This document shows, piece after piece, positions 44,352-53,319 of a DNA stretch of 64,000 bases. This DNA comes from Sphingomonas phyllosphaerae (GTDB taxonomy: Bacteria; Pseudomonadota; Alphaproteobacteria; Sphingomonadales; Sphingomonadaceae), in NCBI GenBank assembly GCA_036946405.1, contig JAQIJC010000001.1, positions 2,487,001 to 2,551,000 on the forward strand, read 5' to 3'. The position numbers and the translations under genes were made by a program. Position 1 is the stretch's first letter, and each line of letters opens with the position of its first letter. The notes beneath the pieces were generated by a model, which saw nothing but the letters and a program-made list of their open reading frames with translations, did not search any database and was not told where the DNA came from.

Positions 44352-45779
44352 ATGACCGGTGCCCCCCTCACGCTTTATAACAGCCTCTCGCGGCAGCACG
44401 AGACGTTCAGCCCGCTCGATCCCGACAACGTCCGCATCTATTCGTGCGGGCCGACCGTTTATCATTATGCGCACCTCGGCAACCTGCGCGCTTATGTCTT
44501 CACCGACACACTCAGCCGCACGATCACGGCGAAAGGCTGGCCGCTGACCCATGTCATCAACATCACCGACGTCGGGCATCTGACGTCCGACGCGGATGCA
44601 GGCGACGACAAGATGGAGGCGGCGGCGCGCGCCAGCGGGCGGGATATCTGGGCGATCGCGCGACATTATACCGACGCCTTCAAACAAAATCTGAGCGACC
44701 TCAACATCCGCACGCCGACACACATGCCGCTGGCCACCGATCATGTCGCCGAGATGATCGCCTGGGGCGAGCGGATCGCGGCAAAGCATTGCTACCTGCT
44801 GGATGACGGCCTCTACTTCGATACCACCACCGTGCCGAATTACGGGCGACTGGCGGGGGCGGCCGACGATGCCGCGCAGGGGCGAATTGAAACCGTGGCC
44901 GGCAAGCGCCATCCGCAGGACTTTGCGATCTGGCGGACCACCCCGCCCGGCGAAGCGCGCCAGATGGAGTGGGACTCGCCGTGGGGACGCGGCGCGCCGG
45001 GCTGGCACCTCGAATGCTCGGTGATGGCGGCGAAATATCTGGGCGTGGCGTTCGACATCCATACGGGCGGGATCGACCATCGCGAGATCCACCACCCCAA
45101 TGAAATCGCGCAGAACCAGGCGCATTGCGGATGTGCCGACACCGGCGCGACCTTCTGGCTGCACAACAACTTCCTCGTCGATCGCACGGGAAAGATGAGC
45201 AAATCCTCTGGCGAGTTCCTGACCCTGTCGCGTGTGGTGGAGCGCGGGTTCCATCCCCTCTCCTACCGGCTGATGTGCCTTCAGGCGCATTATCGCAGCG
45301 AGCTGGAATTCTCGTGGGAGAACCTCGCGGCGGCGCAGGTGCGGCTGAAGCGTTGGGTTCATGCCGTAGAGACAGTGCGCGCGCGCGCGGAGGGCGAAGG
45401 GTCGCCGGTCGCGGCGTATATCGACCAGCTCGACGCCGCGCTCAGCGACGATCTGGCCACGCCGCGTGCGCTTCCCGTTCTCGACGCATTGCTGGGCGAC
45501 AAGAAGGTGCCGGCCGCGGATCGGCTAGCGACGCTCGCCGCCTTCGACGACATGTTGGGTCTCGACCTCGGCCGGCTCGAACGGGCGGCCTTGCGGGTGC
45601 GCCCGCAGGAAGCACGGATCGACGAAGCCGCGATCGAAGCGCGGCTCGAAGAGCGTAAGGCGGCACGCGCGGCAAAGGAATTCGCGCGATCGGACGCGAT
45701 CCGCGACGATCTCGTCGCCGCCGGGGTCGAGGTGATGGACGGCGATCCGCTCGGCTGGGACTGGAAACTGCCGATCTGA
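44352..45779 (+). CDS. cysS: cysteinyl-tRNA synthetase
   Basis: A 475-residue class I synthetase. C32 in YSCGPTV and C/H residues in GWHLECSVMA and HHPNEIAQ build the zinc site that recognises cysteine. The HIGH-like box is HLGN (41-44) and KMSKS lies in TGKMSKSSGEF. The DALR-type C-terminal helical domain is present. Confidence 0.96.
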   Translation: MTGAPLTLYNSLSRQHETFSPLDPDNVRIYSCGPTVYHYAHLGNLRAYVFTDTLSRTITAKGWPLTHVINITDVGHLTSDADAGDDKMEAAARASGRDIWAIARHYTDAFKQNLSDLNIRTPTHMPLATDHVAEMIAWGERIAAKHCYLLDDGLYFDTTTVPNYGRLAGAADDAAQGRIETVAGKRHPQDFAIWRTTPPGEARQMEWDSPWGRGAPGWHLECSVMAAKYLGVAFDIHTGGIDHREIHHPNEIAQNQAHCGCADTGATFWLHNNFLVDRTGKMSKSSGEFLTLSRVVERGFHPLSYRLMCLQAHYRSELEFSWENLAAAQVRLKRWVHAVETVRARAEGEGSPVAAYIDQLDAALSDDLATPRALPVLDALLGDKKVPAADRLATLAAFDDMLGLDLGRLERAALRVRPQEARIDEAAIEARLEERKAARAAKEFARSDAIRDDLVAAGVEVMDGDPLGWDWKLPI

Positions 45780-45802
45780 CGGCAAGGGGAAGGACGTTCG
45801 TG

Positions 45803-46582
45803 ATGGATCTTGGGCTGACAGGACGCTTGGCGATCGTCTGCGCATCAAGCCAGGGGCTCGGGCGCGCCTGCGCCACCGCGCTGGCGCAGGCCGGCTGCGT
45901 GGTGGTCGTGAACGGACGTGACGCCGCCGCGTTGGAAGAGACAGCATCAGCCTTGCGGGCGGCTGGTGGAGAAGTGCGGACGGTCGCCGGCGACGTCGGT
46001 GACGAGCGCGTGCAGCAGGCGTTGCTCGATGCCGCGGACGGCCGGGTCGATATTCTGATCAACAACAATGGTGGACCGCCGCTTCGCGACTTTCGCGCGC
46101 TGGATGGCGAGGCGATCCATGCCGGGATCGACGCCAATATGGTCACCCCGATCCGGCTGGTGCAAAAGGTGATCGATGGCATGATCGAGCGCCGGTTCGG
46201 GCGGATCGTCTGCATCACCTCCGGCTCGGTCAAGGCGCCGGTACCCGGTCTCGATCTGTCGAGCGGCGCGCGGGTCGGGCTGACCGGCTTCCTGGCCGGG
46301 GTGGCACGGCAGGTCGCGCACGCAAACGTGACGATCAACTTCCTGCTTCCCGGACTGTTCGAGACGCGCCGGCTCGCCGGCGTCCACGCCTTCAACGCGG
46401 AGTCGAACGGCATATCGGTCGAGCAAGCCGAGAACAACGCGCGGCAACGTATTCCGGCCCGACGCTTCGGCGATCCGCGTGAGTTCGGCGACGCCTGTGC
46501 GTTCCTGTGTGCGGCCTCGTCGGGCTTTATCACCGGGCAAAGTCTGCTGATCGATGGGGGCACCTATCCCGGCGTGCTGTAA
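45803..46582 (+). CDS. atypical short-chain dehydrogenase/reductase
   Basis: A 259-residue Rossmann protein. The usual TGxxxGxG is ASSQGLG (14-20) and NNAG is NNNGGPP. At the place of the catalytic YxxxK the sequence reads SSGAR (153-157), so both Tyr and Lys are missing, although the rest (AFLCAASSGFITGQ, IDGGTYPG) is a standard SDR C-terminus. It belongs to the BKR-like group with imperfect tetrads and may use another mechanism or none. ATG 45803 or GTG 45800 is the start, 20 bases after cysS. Confidence 0.85.
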   Translation: MDLGLTGRLAIVCASSQGLGRACATALAQAGCVVVVNGRDAAALEETASALRAAGGEVRTVAGDVGDERVQQALLDAADGRVDILINNNGGPPLRDFRALDGEAIHAGIDANMVTPIRLVQKVIDGMIERRFGRIVCITSGSVKAPVPGLDLSSGARVGLTGFLAGVARQVAHANVTINFLLPGLFETRRLAGVHAFNAESNGISVEQAENNARQRIPARRFGDPREFGDACAFLCAASSGFITGQSLLIDGGTYPGVL

Positions 46583-46651
46583 AGAGGAAGTTGATTGCGG
46601 CCCGCGCGCGGTTGGTTCAAGGCGCGGGCGTTAGTTGGAAGGATGAATACC

Positions 46652-48019
46652 ATGGCCACCTGGGCCCCGCATAGCTGGACCAATGCCGAAGCGCGCCAGC
46701 TCCCCGTCTACCCCGACGCCGCCGCGCTGGATGATGCGACGCGGCGGCTGGCGTCGTTTCCCCCGCTGGTCTTCGCGGGTGAAGCGCGGAACTTGACGGC
46801 GGATCTTGCCAAGGTCGCGGAAGGAAAGGCGTTCCTTCTACAGGGCGGCGACTGTGCCGAAAGCTTTGCCGAATTTCATCCCAACAATATCCGCGACACG
46901 TTTCGCGTCATCCTGCAGATGGCGGTGGTGCTGACCTTCGCCTCGAAGCTGCCGGTGGTGAAGGTGGGTCGCATGGCGGGGCAGTTCGCCAAGCCGCGCT
47001 CCGCCAATACCGAGACGATCGATGGCGTCGAGCTGCCGAGCTATCGCGGCGACAACGTCAACGACATCGCGTTCACCGCGGAGTCGCGGATCCCCGACCC
47101 GGAACGGATGATCCGCTCCTACGCGCAATCGGCGGCGACGCTGAACCTGCTGCGCGCGTTTGCGCAGGGCGGCTATGCCAATCTGCATCAGGTGCATCGC
47201 TGGACGCATGACTTCATGGGCCGCAGCCCGTGGGCCAAGAAGTACGCCGAAACCGCCGACCGGATCGGTGAGGCGCTCGATTTCATGGAGGCGTGCGGGA
47301 TCAGCCCGGATACCGTGCCGCAGCTATCGCAGACGACGTTCTACACCAGCCATGAGGCGCTGCTGCTGCCGTTCGAGGAGGCGCTTACCCGCCAGGACTC
47401 GCTGACCGGTGACTGGTACGATACGTCGGCGCACTTCCTGTGGATCGGTGATCGCACCCGCTTCGAAGGATCGGCGCATGTCGAGTTCCTGCGTGGGATC
47501 GGCAATCCGATCGGCGTGAAGTGCGGGCCGTCGCTCGACCCGGATGCGCTGCTGCGGATGCTCGACACGCTCAATCCGGGGCGCGTCGCGGGGCGGATGA
47601 CGCTCATCACGCGCTATGGCTACGACCAGATCGAGGCGCATCTGCCGCGCCTGGTGCGCGCGGTGAAGCGCGAGGGGCATCCGGTCGTATGGAGTTGCGA
47701 CCCGATGCACGGCAACACCGTCAAGGCGACCAGCGGGTACAAGACGCGGCCGTTCGATCGCATCCTGTCCGAGGTGCGCGGCTTCTTCGCGGTCCATCGC
47801 GCGGAAGGCACGCACGCCGGCGGCATTCATGCCGAGATGACCGGGCAGAACGTCACCGAATGCACCGGCGGGGCGATCGACGTCACGGAGCAGAGCCTTG
47901 CCGATCGTTATCACACGCATTGCGATCCGCGCCTCAACGCCGGGCAGAGTCTCGAGCTGGCGTTCCTGCTGGCCGAGATGCTGAACAGCGAAATGGCGGA
48001 GCGCCGCAAGGCCGCGTGA
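46652..48019 (+). CDS. 3-deoxy-7-phosphoheptulonate synthase, class II
   Basis: A 455-residue enzyme that condenses PEP and erythrose 4-phosphate, the first shikimate step. The plant-type class II signatures are [34 protein letters not shown] and TECTGG. GGAAGG (46637-46642) is nine bases before ATG 46652; an ATG at 46643 is closer than normal to it. A 9-bp GC hairpin follows the stop. Confidence 0.95.
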   Translation: MATWAPHSWTNAEARQLPVYPDAAALDDATRRLASFPPLVFAGEARNLTADLAKVAEGKAFLLQGGDCAESFAEFHPNNIRDTFRVILQMAVVLTFASKLPVVKVGRMAGQFAKPRSANTETIDGVELPSYRGDNVNDIAFTAESRIPDPERMIRSYAQSAATLNLLRAFAQGGYANLHQVHRWTHDFMGRSPWAKKYAETADRIGEALDFMEACGISPDTVPQLSQTTFYTSHEALLLPFEEALTRQDSLTGDWYDTSAHFLWIGDRTRFEGSAHVEFLRGIGNPIGVKCGPSLDPDALLRMLDTLNPGRVAGRMTLITRYGYDQIEAHLPRLVRAVKREGHPVVWSCDPMHGNTVKATSGYKTRPFDRILSEVRGFFAVHRAEGTHAGGIHAEMTGQNVTECTGGAIDVTEQSLADRYHTHCDPRLNAGQSLELAFLLAEMLNSEMAERRKAA

Positions 48020-48047
48020 TCGCGTCAACGCGTTGGAGGAGATAAAT

Positions 48048-48088
48048 GCAGGGGCGACGCGAAAGTCGCTTGACGCGCCCGCCCCTGC
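48048..48088 (+). terminator. hairpin after the DAHP synthase gene
   Basis: GCAGGGGCG (48048-48056) pairs with CGCCCCTGC (48080-48088), with further pairing of GCG/CGC inside. A stable stem but without a U-tract. Confidence 0.5.
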
Positions 48089-48117
48089 CTCCTAACGACG
48101 CGCCTCACACCGCGCAC

Positions 48118-48192
48118 GGCCCCTTCGTCTAGCGGTTAGGACGTCGCCCTCTCACGGCGAAAACACGAGTTCGATTCTCGTAGGGGTCACCA
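48118..48192 (+). tRNA. tRNA-Glu (anticodon CTC)
   Basis: A 75-base tRNA with CCA encoded. GGCCCCT (48118-48124) pairs with AGGGGTC (48182-48188) including one G-T pair. The anticodon stem TCGCC/GGCGA encloses CTCTCAC, giving CTC. The T loop is GTTCGATTC. Confidence 0.95.
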
Positions 48193-48320
48193 GCGATCGC
48201 CCTTCTTGCGGCTCGCCAGCTTTGCTGCGGTAGTTCCTGTACTAAACGATAGCGAACGGCTGTGTGGCTGCGGATGCCGTGTATCGCAGCCTTATTGATC
48301 ATATCGCAAACCGCATCCGG

Positions 48321-48942
48321 TCAGCCGACCTGAAAGCGGTACGTCCCCGAACGAACCGCGATTACCGCTTCCTGCGCGGTGCGTTGTTCGACGGTCACGG
48401 GCTTCCCGCCTTCGAGAATGCGCGCGCCGTTTGCTGCGGGCAGGTGGACGCGTGCCACGCTGCCGACGGGACGGTCACGTCAAGCGTGAACCGGTTCTGC
48501 TCCTGCTTCCACCGCGTGCTGATCCGCCCGAGCCGCGAATCGTAGCGCGCCCCCGCCGACGACATGCGCGGTCGGCGCGCGCAGGGGGCGGCAACAAGTC
48601 GAAGTGAAGCGCGACGATATAGCCGGTCGGCGAGCCGTTGCCGACTGTCCCGTCCGCCTTGACGAAGGTGCGGTTGAAGGCGTCTCCCACCTTCGTCGAC
48701 AATGCCGCATAGCGCGCCGCGTCGGCCGCTGGCCCGCTGGCCCGCGGCATGTCGGCCATCTGATCGGCGGTGCCTTTCCAGAAGCCCGTGCTGATCAGGT
48801 CCTTAGAGGTGGTCTGATCCGCGGAGGTTTTTGCGTCGAGCGCCAGCCAGTCGCCATAGTCGACACCCAGGGCCGTGCGCCAGACAAGGTCCGGGTTGTC
48901 GGGTTCGAGAAGGCGCTCGTCAGAACTACCCGGTAAGACTTC
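48321..48942 (-). pseudogene. decayed alpha-L-rhamnosidase (GH78) remnant
   Basis: Three stretches in different frames together look like the C-terminal half of a GH78 enzyme. The first (from ~48905 down) reads DNPDLVW, DYGDWLALDA and then DGTVGNGSPTGYIVALHFDLLP, quoted here in pieces. A jump of about 200 residues follows to GARYDSRLGRISTRWK (~48570-48500). A one-base shift near 48465 then leads to VARVHLPAANGARILEGGKP and the end at 48321. No start, no catalytic barrel core and an internal deletion mean it is dead. The 48193-48320 bases between it and tRNA-Glu show no gene. Confidence 0.75.
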
Positions 48943-49067
48943 CTATCATTAGGGTAAATGAGATTTCCTCCTGTCGAACGCGGCGATAGGCGCACTCCCG
49001 TCGTTGAGATGGCGCGATGCCGATCCCCGGCAGCGACACGCCGGCGATCGGCTGATGGGATTTGCAG

Positions 49068-50150
49068 GTGGCAGACGTCGTCCTCAACGAACTGACCAAG
49101 AAGTTCGGCGCGATCACCGCGCTGGAGCCCAGCACTCTCTCGATCGACGACGGGGAGTTCGTCGCGATCGTCGGGCCGTCCGGGTGCGGGAAGTCGACTT
49201 TACTGCGGCTGATCGCCGGGCTGGAGGAGCCGAGCGCCGGTCGTATCCTGATCGATGGCCGCGATGTCACCGATGCCGCGCCGGCCGATCGCGGGCTGGC
49301 GATGGTCTTTCAATCCTATGCGCTCTACCCGCATCTTACCGTCGCCGAAAACATCGCCTTCCCACTGCGGGTTGCCAGGAAACCGAAGTCGGAGGTGGCC
49401 GAGCGCGTCGGCGCGGTTGCCGAGACGCTTGGCCTCACCGCCTTCCTGTCGCGCCGACCACGCGCGCTGTCGGGTGGACAACGGCAGCGTGTGTCGATCG
49501 CGCGTGCGATCGTTCGCGAGCCCAAGGTGTTGCTGCTCGACGAGCCTCTGTCCAACCTCGACGTCGATTTGCGCGTGAGGATGCGACACGAGTTCGCACG
49601 ATTGCATGGGCAGCTCGCGGCGACGATGATCTATGTGACGCACGATCAGGTCGAGGCTATGACGCTGGCGAACCGGATCGTCGTGATGAATGCGGGCAGG
49701 ATCGAGCAGGTCGGCGCTCCGCTGGCGCTGTACGCCAAGCCCGCGACGCTGGCGGTGGCACGCGCGATCGGCGCGCCGCGCATGAACCTGTTACCGGCGA
49801 CGATCGCAGCGGCGCACAGCGATGGCGTGGATGTCCGGCTGCCGAGCGGCGCGCTCGTGCCGGTCGCGGCCGCGGGCGAAGCGGGACAGCCGGTCACGCT
49901 GGGTATCCGGCCCGAGCATCTGGTCCCCGACGATGACGGGGCGTTCGGCGGCGCGGTCGAGTTGTTCGAGCGGCTTGGCCCGTTATCCTTCGCGCATCTT
50001 GGCTCGCCGGGCCTGGGCACGACGATCGTCGCGCAATTGCCCGGCGACCGGCGGATCGTCCTTGGCGAAACGCTGCGATTCCGCGGCGATGCGGCGCATC
50101 TGCACGTCTTTGCAGCGGATGGGCGCGCGCTTCCCCGCCTTACCCCTTGA
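49068..50150 (+). CDS. ABC sugar importer ATP-binding protein (UgpC/MalK type)
   Basis: A 360-residue ATPase. Walker A is GPSGCGKST (36-44), the signature is LSGGQRQRVS, and LLLDEPLSNLD is Walker B. The C-terminal TOBE/OB region (GIRPEHL) is typical of MalK/UgpC proteins that energise carbohydrate importers. GTG at 49068 has GGGA seven bases upstream; TTG at 49062 is an alternative. It is convergent with its presumed permease genes and overlaps the last one by 11 bases. Confidence 0.92.
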   Translation: MADVVLNELTKKFGAITALEPSTLSIDDGEFVAIVGPSGCGKSTLLRLIAGLEEPSAGRILIDGRDVTDAAPADRGLAMVFQSYALYPHLTVAENIAFPLRVARKPKSEVAERVGAVAETLGLTAFLSRRPRALSGGQRQRVSIARAIVREPKVLLLDEPLSNLDVDLRVRMRHEFARLHGQLAATMIYVTHDQVEAMTLANRIVVMNAGRIEQVGAPLALYAKPATLAVARAIGAPRMNLLPATIAAAHSDGVDVRLPSGALVPVAAAGEAGQPVTLGIRPEHLVPDDDGAFGGAVELFERLGPLSFAHLGSPGLGTTIVAQLPGDRRIVLGETLRFRGDAAHLHVFAADGRALPRLTP

Positions 50151-50997
50151 TGCTGCCACCCAGCAGCCCGCCGATGTAATAGCGCTGCAACGCCAGGAAC
50201 AATGCCAGCACGGGCAGCGTCGTCACCACCGCCGCTGCCATCATCAGTTCACCGTCCGCGGCGTGTTCGCGCGAGATCGCCGCGACCGCGACGGGCAGCG
50301 TGTAATGGTGCTGATCGGACAGGACGATCAACGGCCAGAGAAAGTCGTTCCAGCTCCCGAGGAACAGGAACAGCGCCAGCGTTACGGTAATCGGCATCAG
50401 CAGCGGAAGCACGATCGACACGAAGATGCGGGTCTCCCCAGCCCCGTCGAGCCGCGCCGCGTCGATCATCTCGTCGGGGATGCCCAATGTCGCCTGCCGG
50501 ACGAACAGGATCGCGAAGATGCCGGCGAGGCTGGGCAGGATCACCCCGGCGTAACTGTCGACCAGCCCCAGTTCGCGGAAGATGAGGAACAGCGGCAGCA
50601 TCGCCACCTGCCCCGGTATCACAAGGCTGGCGATCAGCATCTTCAGCAACCGCTCGCGCCCACGAAAGTGCAGCTTGGCAAAGGCGTAACCGGCCGGCAC
50701 CGTCAACAGGAGCCCGAGCAACGTGGAGATCGCGGCAACCAGCAGGCTGTTTCCCATCGCCGGCAGGATGCGATAATCGAACCACGCGCCGTCATACTGC
50801 CGCCGCACGAGTAGTTCGTAATAATTGCCGAGGGTCCAGCGGCTCGGCCAGAGCGGCGGCGGATAGCGGCTCGATTCATACCGCGGCATGAACGAGACGA
50901 TGACCATCCACACGAACGGCAGCAGCGTCACCAACGTCACGCAGGCGACAGCGGCGTTCAGGACGATCGCACGCAGACGACGCGGGTTCAAAGCCAT
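50140..50997 (-). CDS. ABC sugar importer permease (MalG type)
   Basis: A 285-residue inner-membrane permease with six helices. The cytoplasmic EAA loop reads IPDEMIDAARLDGAGETRIF. The MalG-like end (LFLALQRYYIGGLLGGSIKG) is complete. ATG at 50997 overlaps the upstream permease stop by ten bases. Confidence 0.93.
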   Translation of the reverse strand: MALNPRRLRAIVLNAAVACVTLVTLLPFVWMVIVSFMPRYESSRYPPPLWPSRWTLGNYYELLVRRQYDGAWFDYRILPAMGNSLLVAAISTLLGLLLTVPAGYAFAKLHFRGRERLLKMLIASLVIPGQVAMLPLFLIFRELGLVDSYAGVILPSLAGIFAILFVRQATLGIPDEMIDAARLDGAGETRIFVSIVLPLLMPITVTLALFLFLGSWNDFLWPLIVLSDQHHYTLPVAVAAISREHAADGELMMAAAVVTTLPVLALFLALQRYYIGGLLGGSIKG

Positions 50998-51869
50998 TCG
51001 TACCGCCGCCCGATGCGCGTCTGGATCAGCGTCAGCGACAGGATCAAGATCAGCAGCACGAACGCCACCGCCGAGGCCTGCCCGAGGTTCCACCATTTGA
51101 AACCCTCGTCGAACATGAAATAGAGGATCGTGACCGTCGATTGCGACGGCCCGCCCAGCGTCATGACATAGGGCTCCGCGAAGAGTTGCAGGAACCCCGC
51201 GACGCTCAGCACCGCGGCGAGCAACAGGGTCGGCCCGATCGCCGGGAGCGTGACGTGCCGAAAGCGCGTCCACGGACCCGCGCCGTCGAGCCGCGCCGCC
51301 TCCATCAACTCCTCCGGCACCGCCGCCAGCGCGGCCGTGAACACGATCATATTGTAGCCGAAGACCTTCCACGTCACGAACAGCAGGATCGCCGGGATCG
51401 ACCAGCGCGGATCGCCCAGCCAGTCCACCGGCGCGACCCCGACCTGCCCCAGCAGCCAGTTGAGCAGGCCGAAACGCGTGTTGAGCAGGAAGCGCCACAC
51501 CACTGCCGTCGCGACGATGCCGGTGACATAGGGGGCGAACAGCGCCACCCGCCACAGCGGCTTCCAGCGCACCGTCGCATCGTTGAGCAGCAAGGCGGTG
51601 AACAGCGAGGTGCCGATCGCCATCGGCACGCCGATCACGGCGAAGATCGCGGTGTTCCCCAAGGCGCGCCAGAACAGCGGTGTGGCGAGCAAATCCGTGA
51701 AATTGCCAATGCCGACGAAGCGCAGATTGGACCAGTCCGCCAGCGCATAGATGCTATAGTCGGTGACGCTCAGCCCCAGCGCGAGGACGGTCGGCAGCAC
51801 GAAGACGAGTGCGATCACCGCGAGCACCGGGGTCGTGAACAGCCAGGCGGAACGCTCTTGCCGGGTCAT
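50988..51869 (-). CDS. ABC sugar importer permease (MalF type)
   Basis: A 293-residue permease with six helices and the EAA loop ELMEAARLDGAGPWTRFR. SAWLFTTPVLAVIALVF forms the first helix. Its ATG at 51869 overlaps the binding-protein stop (51866), so binding protein, MalF and MalG are one coupled operon. Confidence 0.93.
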   Translation of the reverse strand: MTRQERSAWLFTTPVLAVIALVFVLPTVLALGLSVTDYSIYALADWSNLRFVGIGNFTDLLATPLFWRALGNTAIFAVIGVPMAIGTSLFTALLLNDATVRWKPLWRVALFAPYVTGIVATAVVWRFLLNTRFGLLNWLLGQVGVAPVDWLGDPRWSIPAILLFVTWKVFGYNMIVFTAALAAVPEELMEAARLDGAGPWTRFRHVTLPAIGPTLLLAAVLSVAGFLQLFAEPYVMTLGGPSQSTVTILYFMFDEGFKWWNLGQASAVAFVLLILILSLTLIQTRIGRRYEWL

Positions 51870-53140
51870 GCGATCTTCCCCGCGGCGACCAGTCGCCGCC
51901 GTTGGGCGAGCAGGACATCGACGCGCGCGTCCATTGCGACCAGCCCCTCATCGATCGTCAATCCGCCACGCACCACCCGCTCGGCGATGATCTGCACCTC
52001 GAGCCGGATGCGCTCCCATTCGACGATCGTCGGCTGGCGTGCGGGTTGCTCGACCTGCTCGGCGAACGGGCGAAGGACCGGATCGGCGAGTTGCGGGCTG
52101 TTCCACGCGCTGCGCCGCGCCGGCAGCACGCCGATCATCCGCTGGAACCGCAACTCGCTCGCCGCGGAGGTCAGATGCTGCGCCAACGCCCATGCCGCGG
52201 CCGGGCGCCGCGTCGTCGCCGACACCGCGATGCTGTTGTTGATCGCCGAAACCGCGCCCGGACCGTCGGGGCCGGGCATCCGCATCACACCCCATTGTTC
52301 CGGCGCGATCTCCGCGGTGCGACGGTGCAGGTCGGTCAACAGTGTCGGCCCGCTGGGATAGATCGCGAACCACCCTTGCGCGAACGCCGCCACCGGATCC
52401 TGCACCTCGTTCGACGCCACGCACGGCGCGTAGCCGTCGGCAAAGAGCGAGACGTAGAAGGCCAGCGCGCGGCGATAGGCGGGCGTGCGGAAATTCCCCC
52501 GCGTGTCGTTGTCGCGTAGCGGATAGGCACCCGCCTGCCCTGCAAAGGTGATCAGCGTGTCCCACCAGTTGAGAAGCATCAACATCGCGTAGCGATCGGG
52601 ATGGCGGCGCTTCAGTTTGGCACCCAGCTCCCGCCAGCCGTCCCAATCGGCAGGCGCCCTGTCATAGCCGAGTTCGCCAAGCAGATCCCGGCGGTAAAAT
52701 TGCACCTGGCTCCCGACCGACCACGGCATCGCATAACCGCGCCCGTCGTAGGTGAGTGCGCGCATGACGTCGGGAAACGTGTCCTCGCCAAAGGTGGGGT
52801 CCGGCAGCGGCGCGATGGCGCCGATCATCGCGAACTCGCCGACCCATCCCGAGGGAAGCATCATCACGTCGGGCAGCGCCCCTCCGGCGCGAGCGGTCAG
52901 CAATTTCTCGTGCGCGGCGGTGCCGGGCAGAGACTGGGTTTCGACCGCGATCCCGGTGCGCGCGGTGAAGGCCGTCATCAGATGCGGTGCATAGTCGCCT
53001 TCGTATCCGGTCGCCCAGAAGGTGAGCGCATCGGGGTCGCGGCGCGTCATGCAGCCGGGAAGCAGCATCGTCGCACCCGCGGCCGATATCGCGCGCAGCG
53101 TGCAGCGCCGCGTCCATCCCTCCACTGTCCGTTCGTTCAT
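51866..53140 (-). CDS. ABC sugar importer substrate-binding lipoprotein
   Basis: A 424-residue family 1 solute-binding protein. The leader has twin arginines (WTRRCTLRAISAAG, R11-R12) and a lipobox LPGC with C30 as the lipid-anchored residue. The mature part shows the usual sugar-binder features (ALTFWATGYEGDYAPHL, GTAAHEKLL, YAMPWSVGSQVQFYRRDLL). It heads the importer operon and is divergent from a TonB receptor, so outer- and inner-membrane uptake are probably co-regulated. The ligand is unknown. Confidence 0.9.
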   Translation of the reverse strand: MNERTVEGWTRRCTLRAISAAGATMLLPGCMTRRDPDALTFWATGYEGDYAPHLMTAFTARTGIAVETQSLPGTAAHEKLLTARAGGALPDVMMLPSGWVGEFAMIGAIAPLPDPTFGEDTFPDVMRALTYDGRGYAMPWSVGSQVQFYRRDLLGELGYDRAPADWDGWRELGAKLKRRHPDRYAMLMLLNWWDTLITFAGQAGAYPLRDNDTRGNFRTPAYRRALAFYVSLFADGYAPCVASNEVQDPVAAFAQGWFAIYPSGPTLLTDLHRRTAEIAPEQWGVMRMPGPDGPGAVSAINNSIAVSATTRRPAAAWALAQHLTSAASELRFQRMIGVLPARRSAWNSPQLADPVLRPFAEQVEQPARQPTIVEWERIRLEVQIIAERVVRGGLTIDEGLVAMDARVDVLLAQRRRLVAAGKIA

Positions 53141-53319
53141 CTGCGACCGTTGTGACAGCGCCCGACCACGACGAACAGCGAAAAGGCACTGTTATCTACA
53201 TCGCATATTTAAATTATTTGCGCGGGAGCCGTCGACGGGTTCATTCGTATCGATAGATGTCGCGGGACAGGCGCAGTCGCCCGAACTGGCCGCCCGCACG
53301 CGGAGGGGGCTAACACAAC
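53141..53319. promoter_or_regulatory. divergent promoter region with AT-rich core
   Basis: The ~180 bases between the binding-protein and receptor genes contain an AT-rich stretch (53190-53222, including CATATTTAAATTATTTG) that contrasts with the surrounding GC-rich sequence and holds several -10-like hexamers on both strands. No regulator gene is adjacent. Confidence 0.4.

Noticed and set aside
48118..48200. tRNA-Glu as an integration site for the 48-60 kb region
   Set aside because: No repeated 3' tRNA end, integrase or other island boundary was seen.
48264..48545. A 93-codon plus-strand frame after tRNA-Glu
   Set aside because: It is antisense to the GH78 remnant and has no recognisable features or ribosome site.
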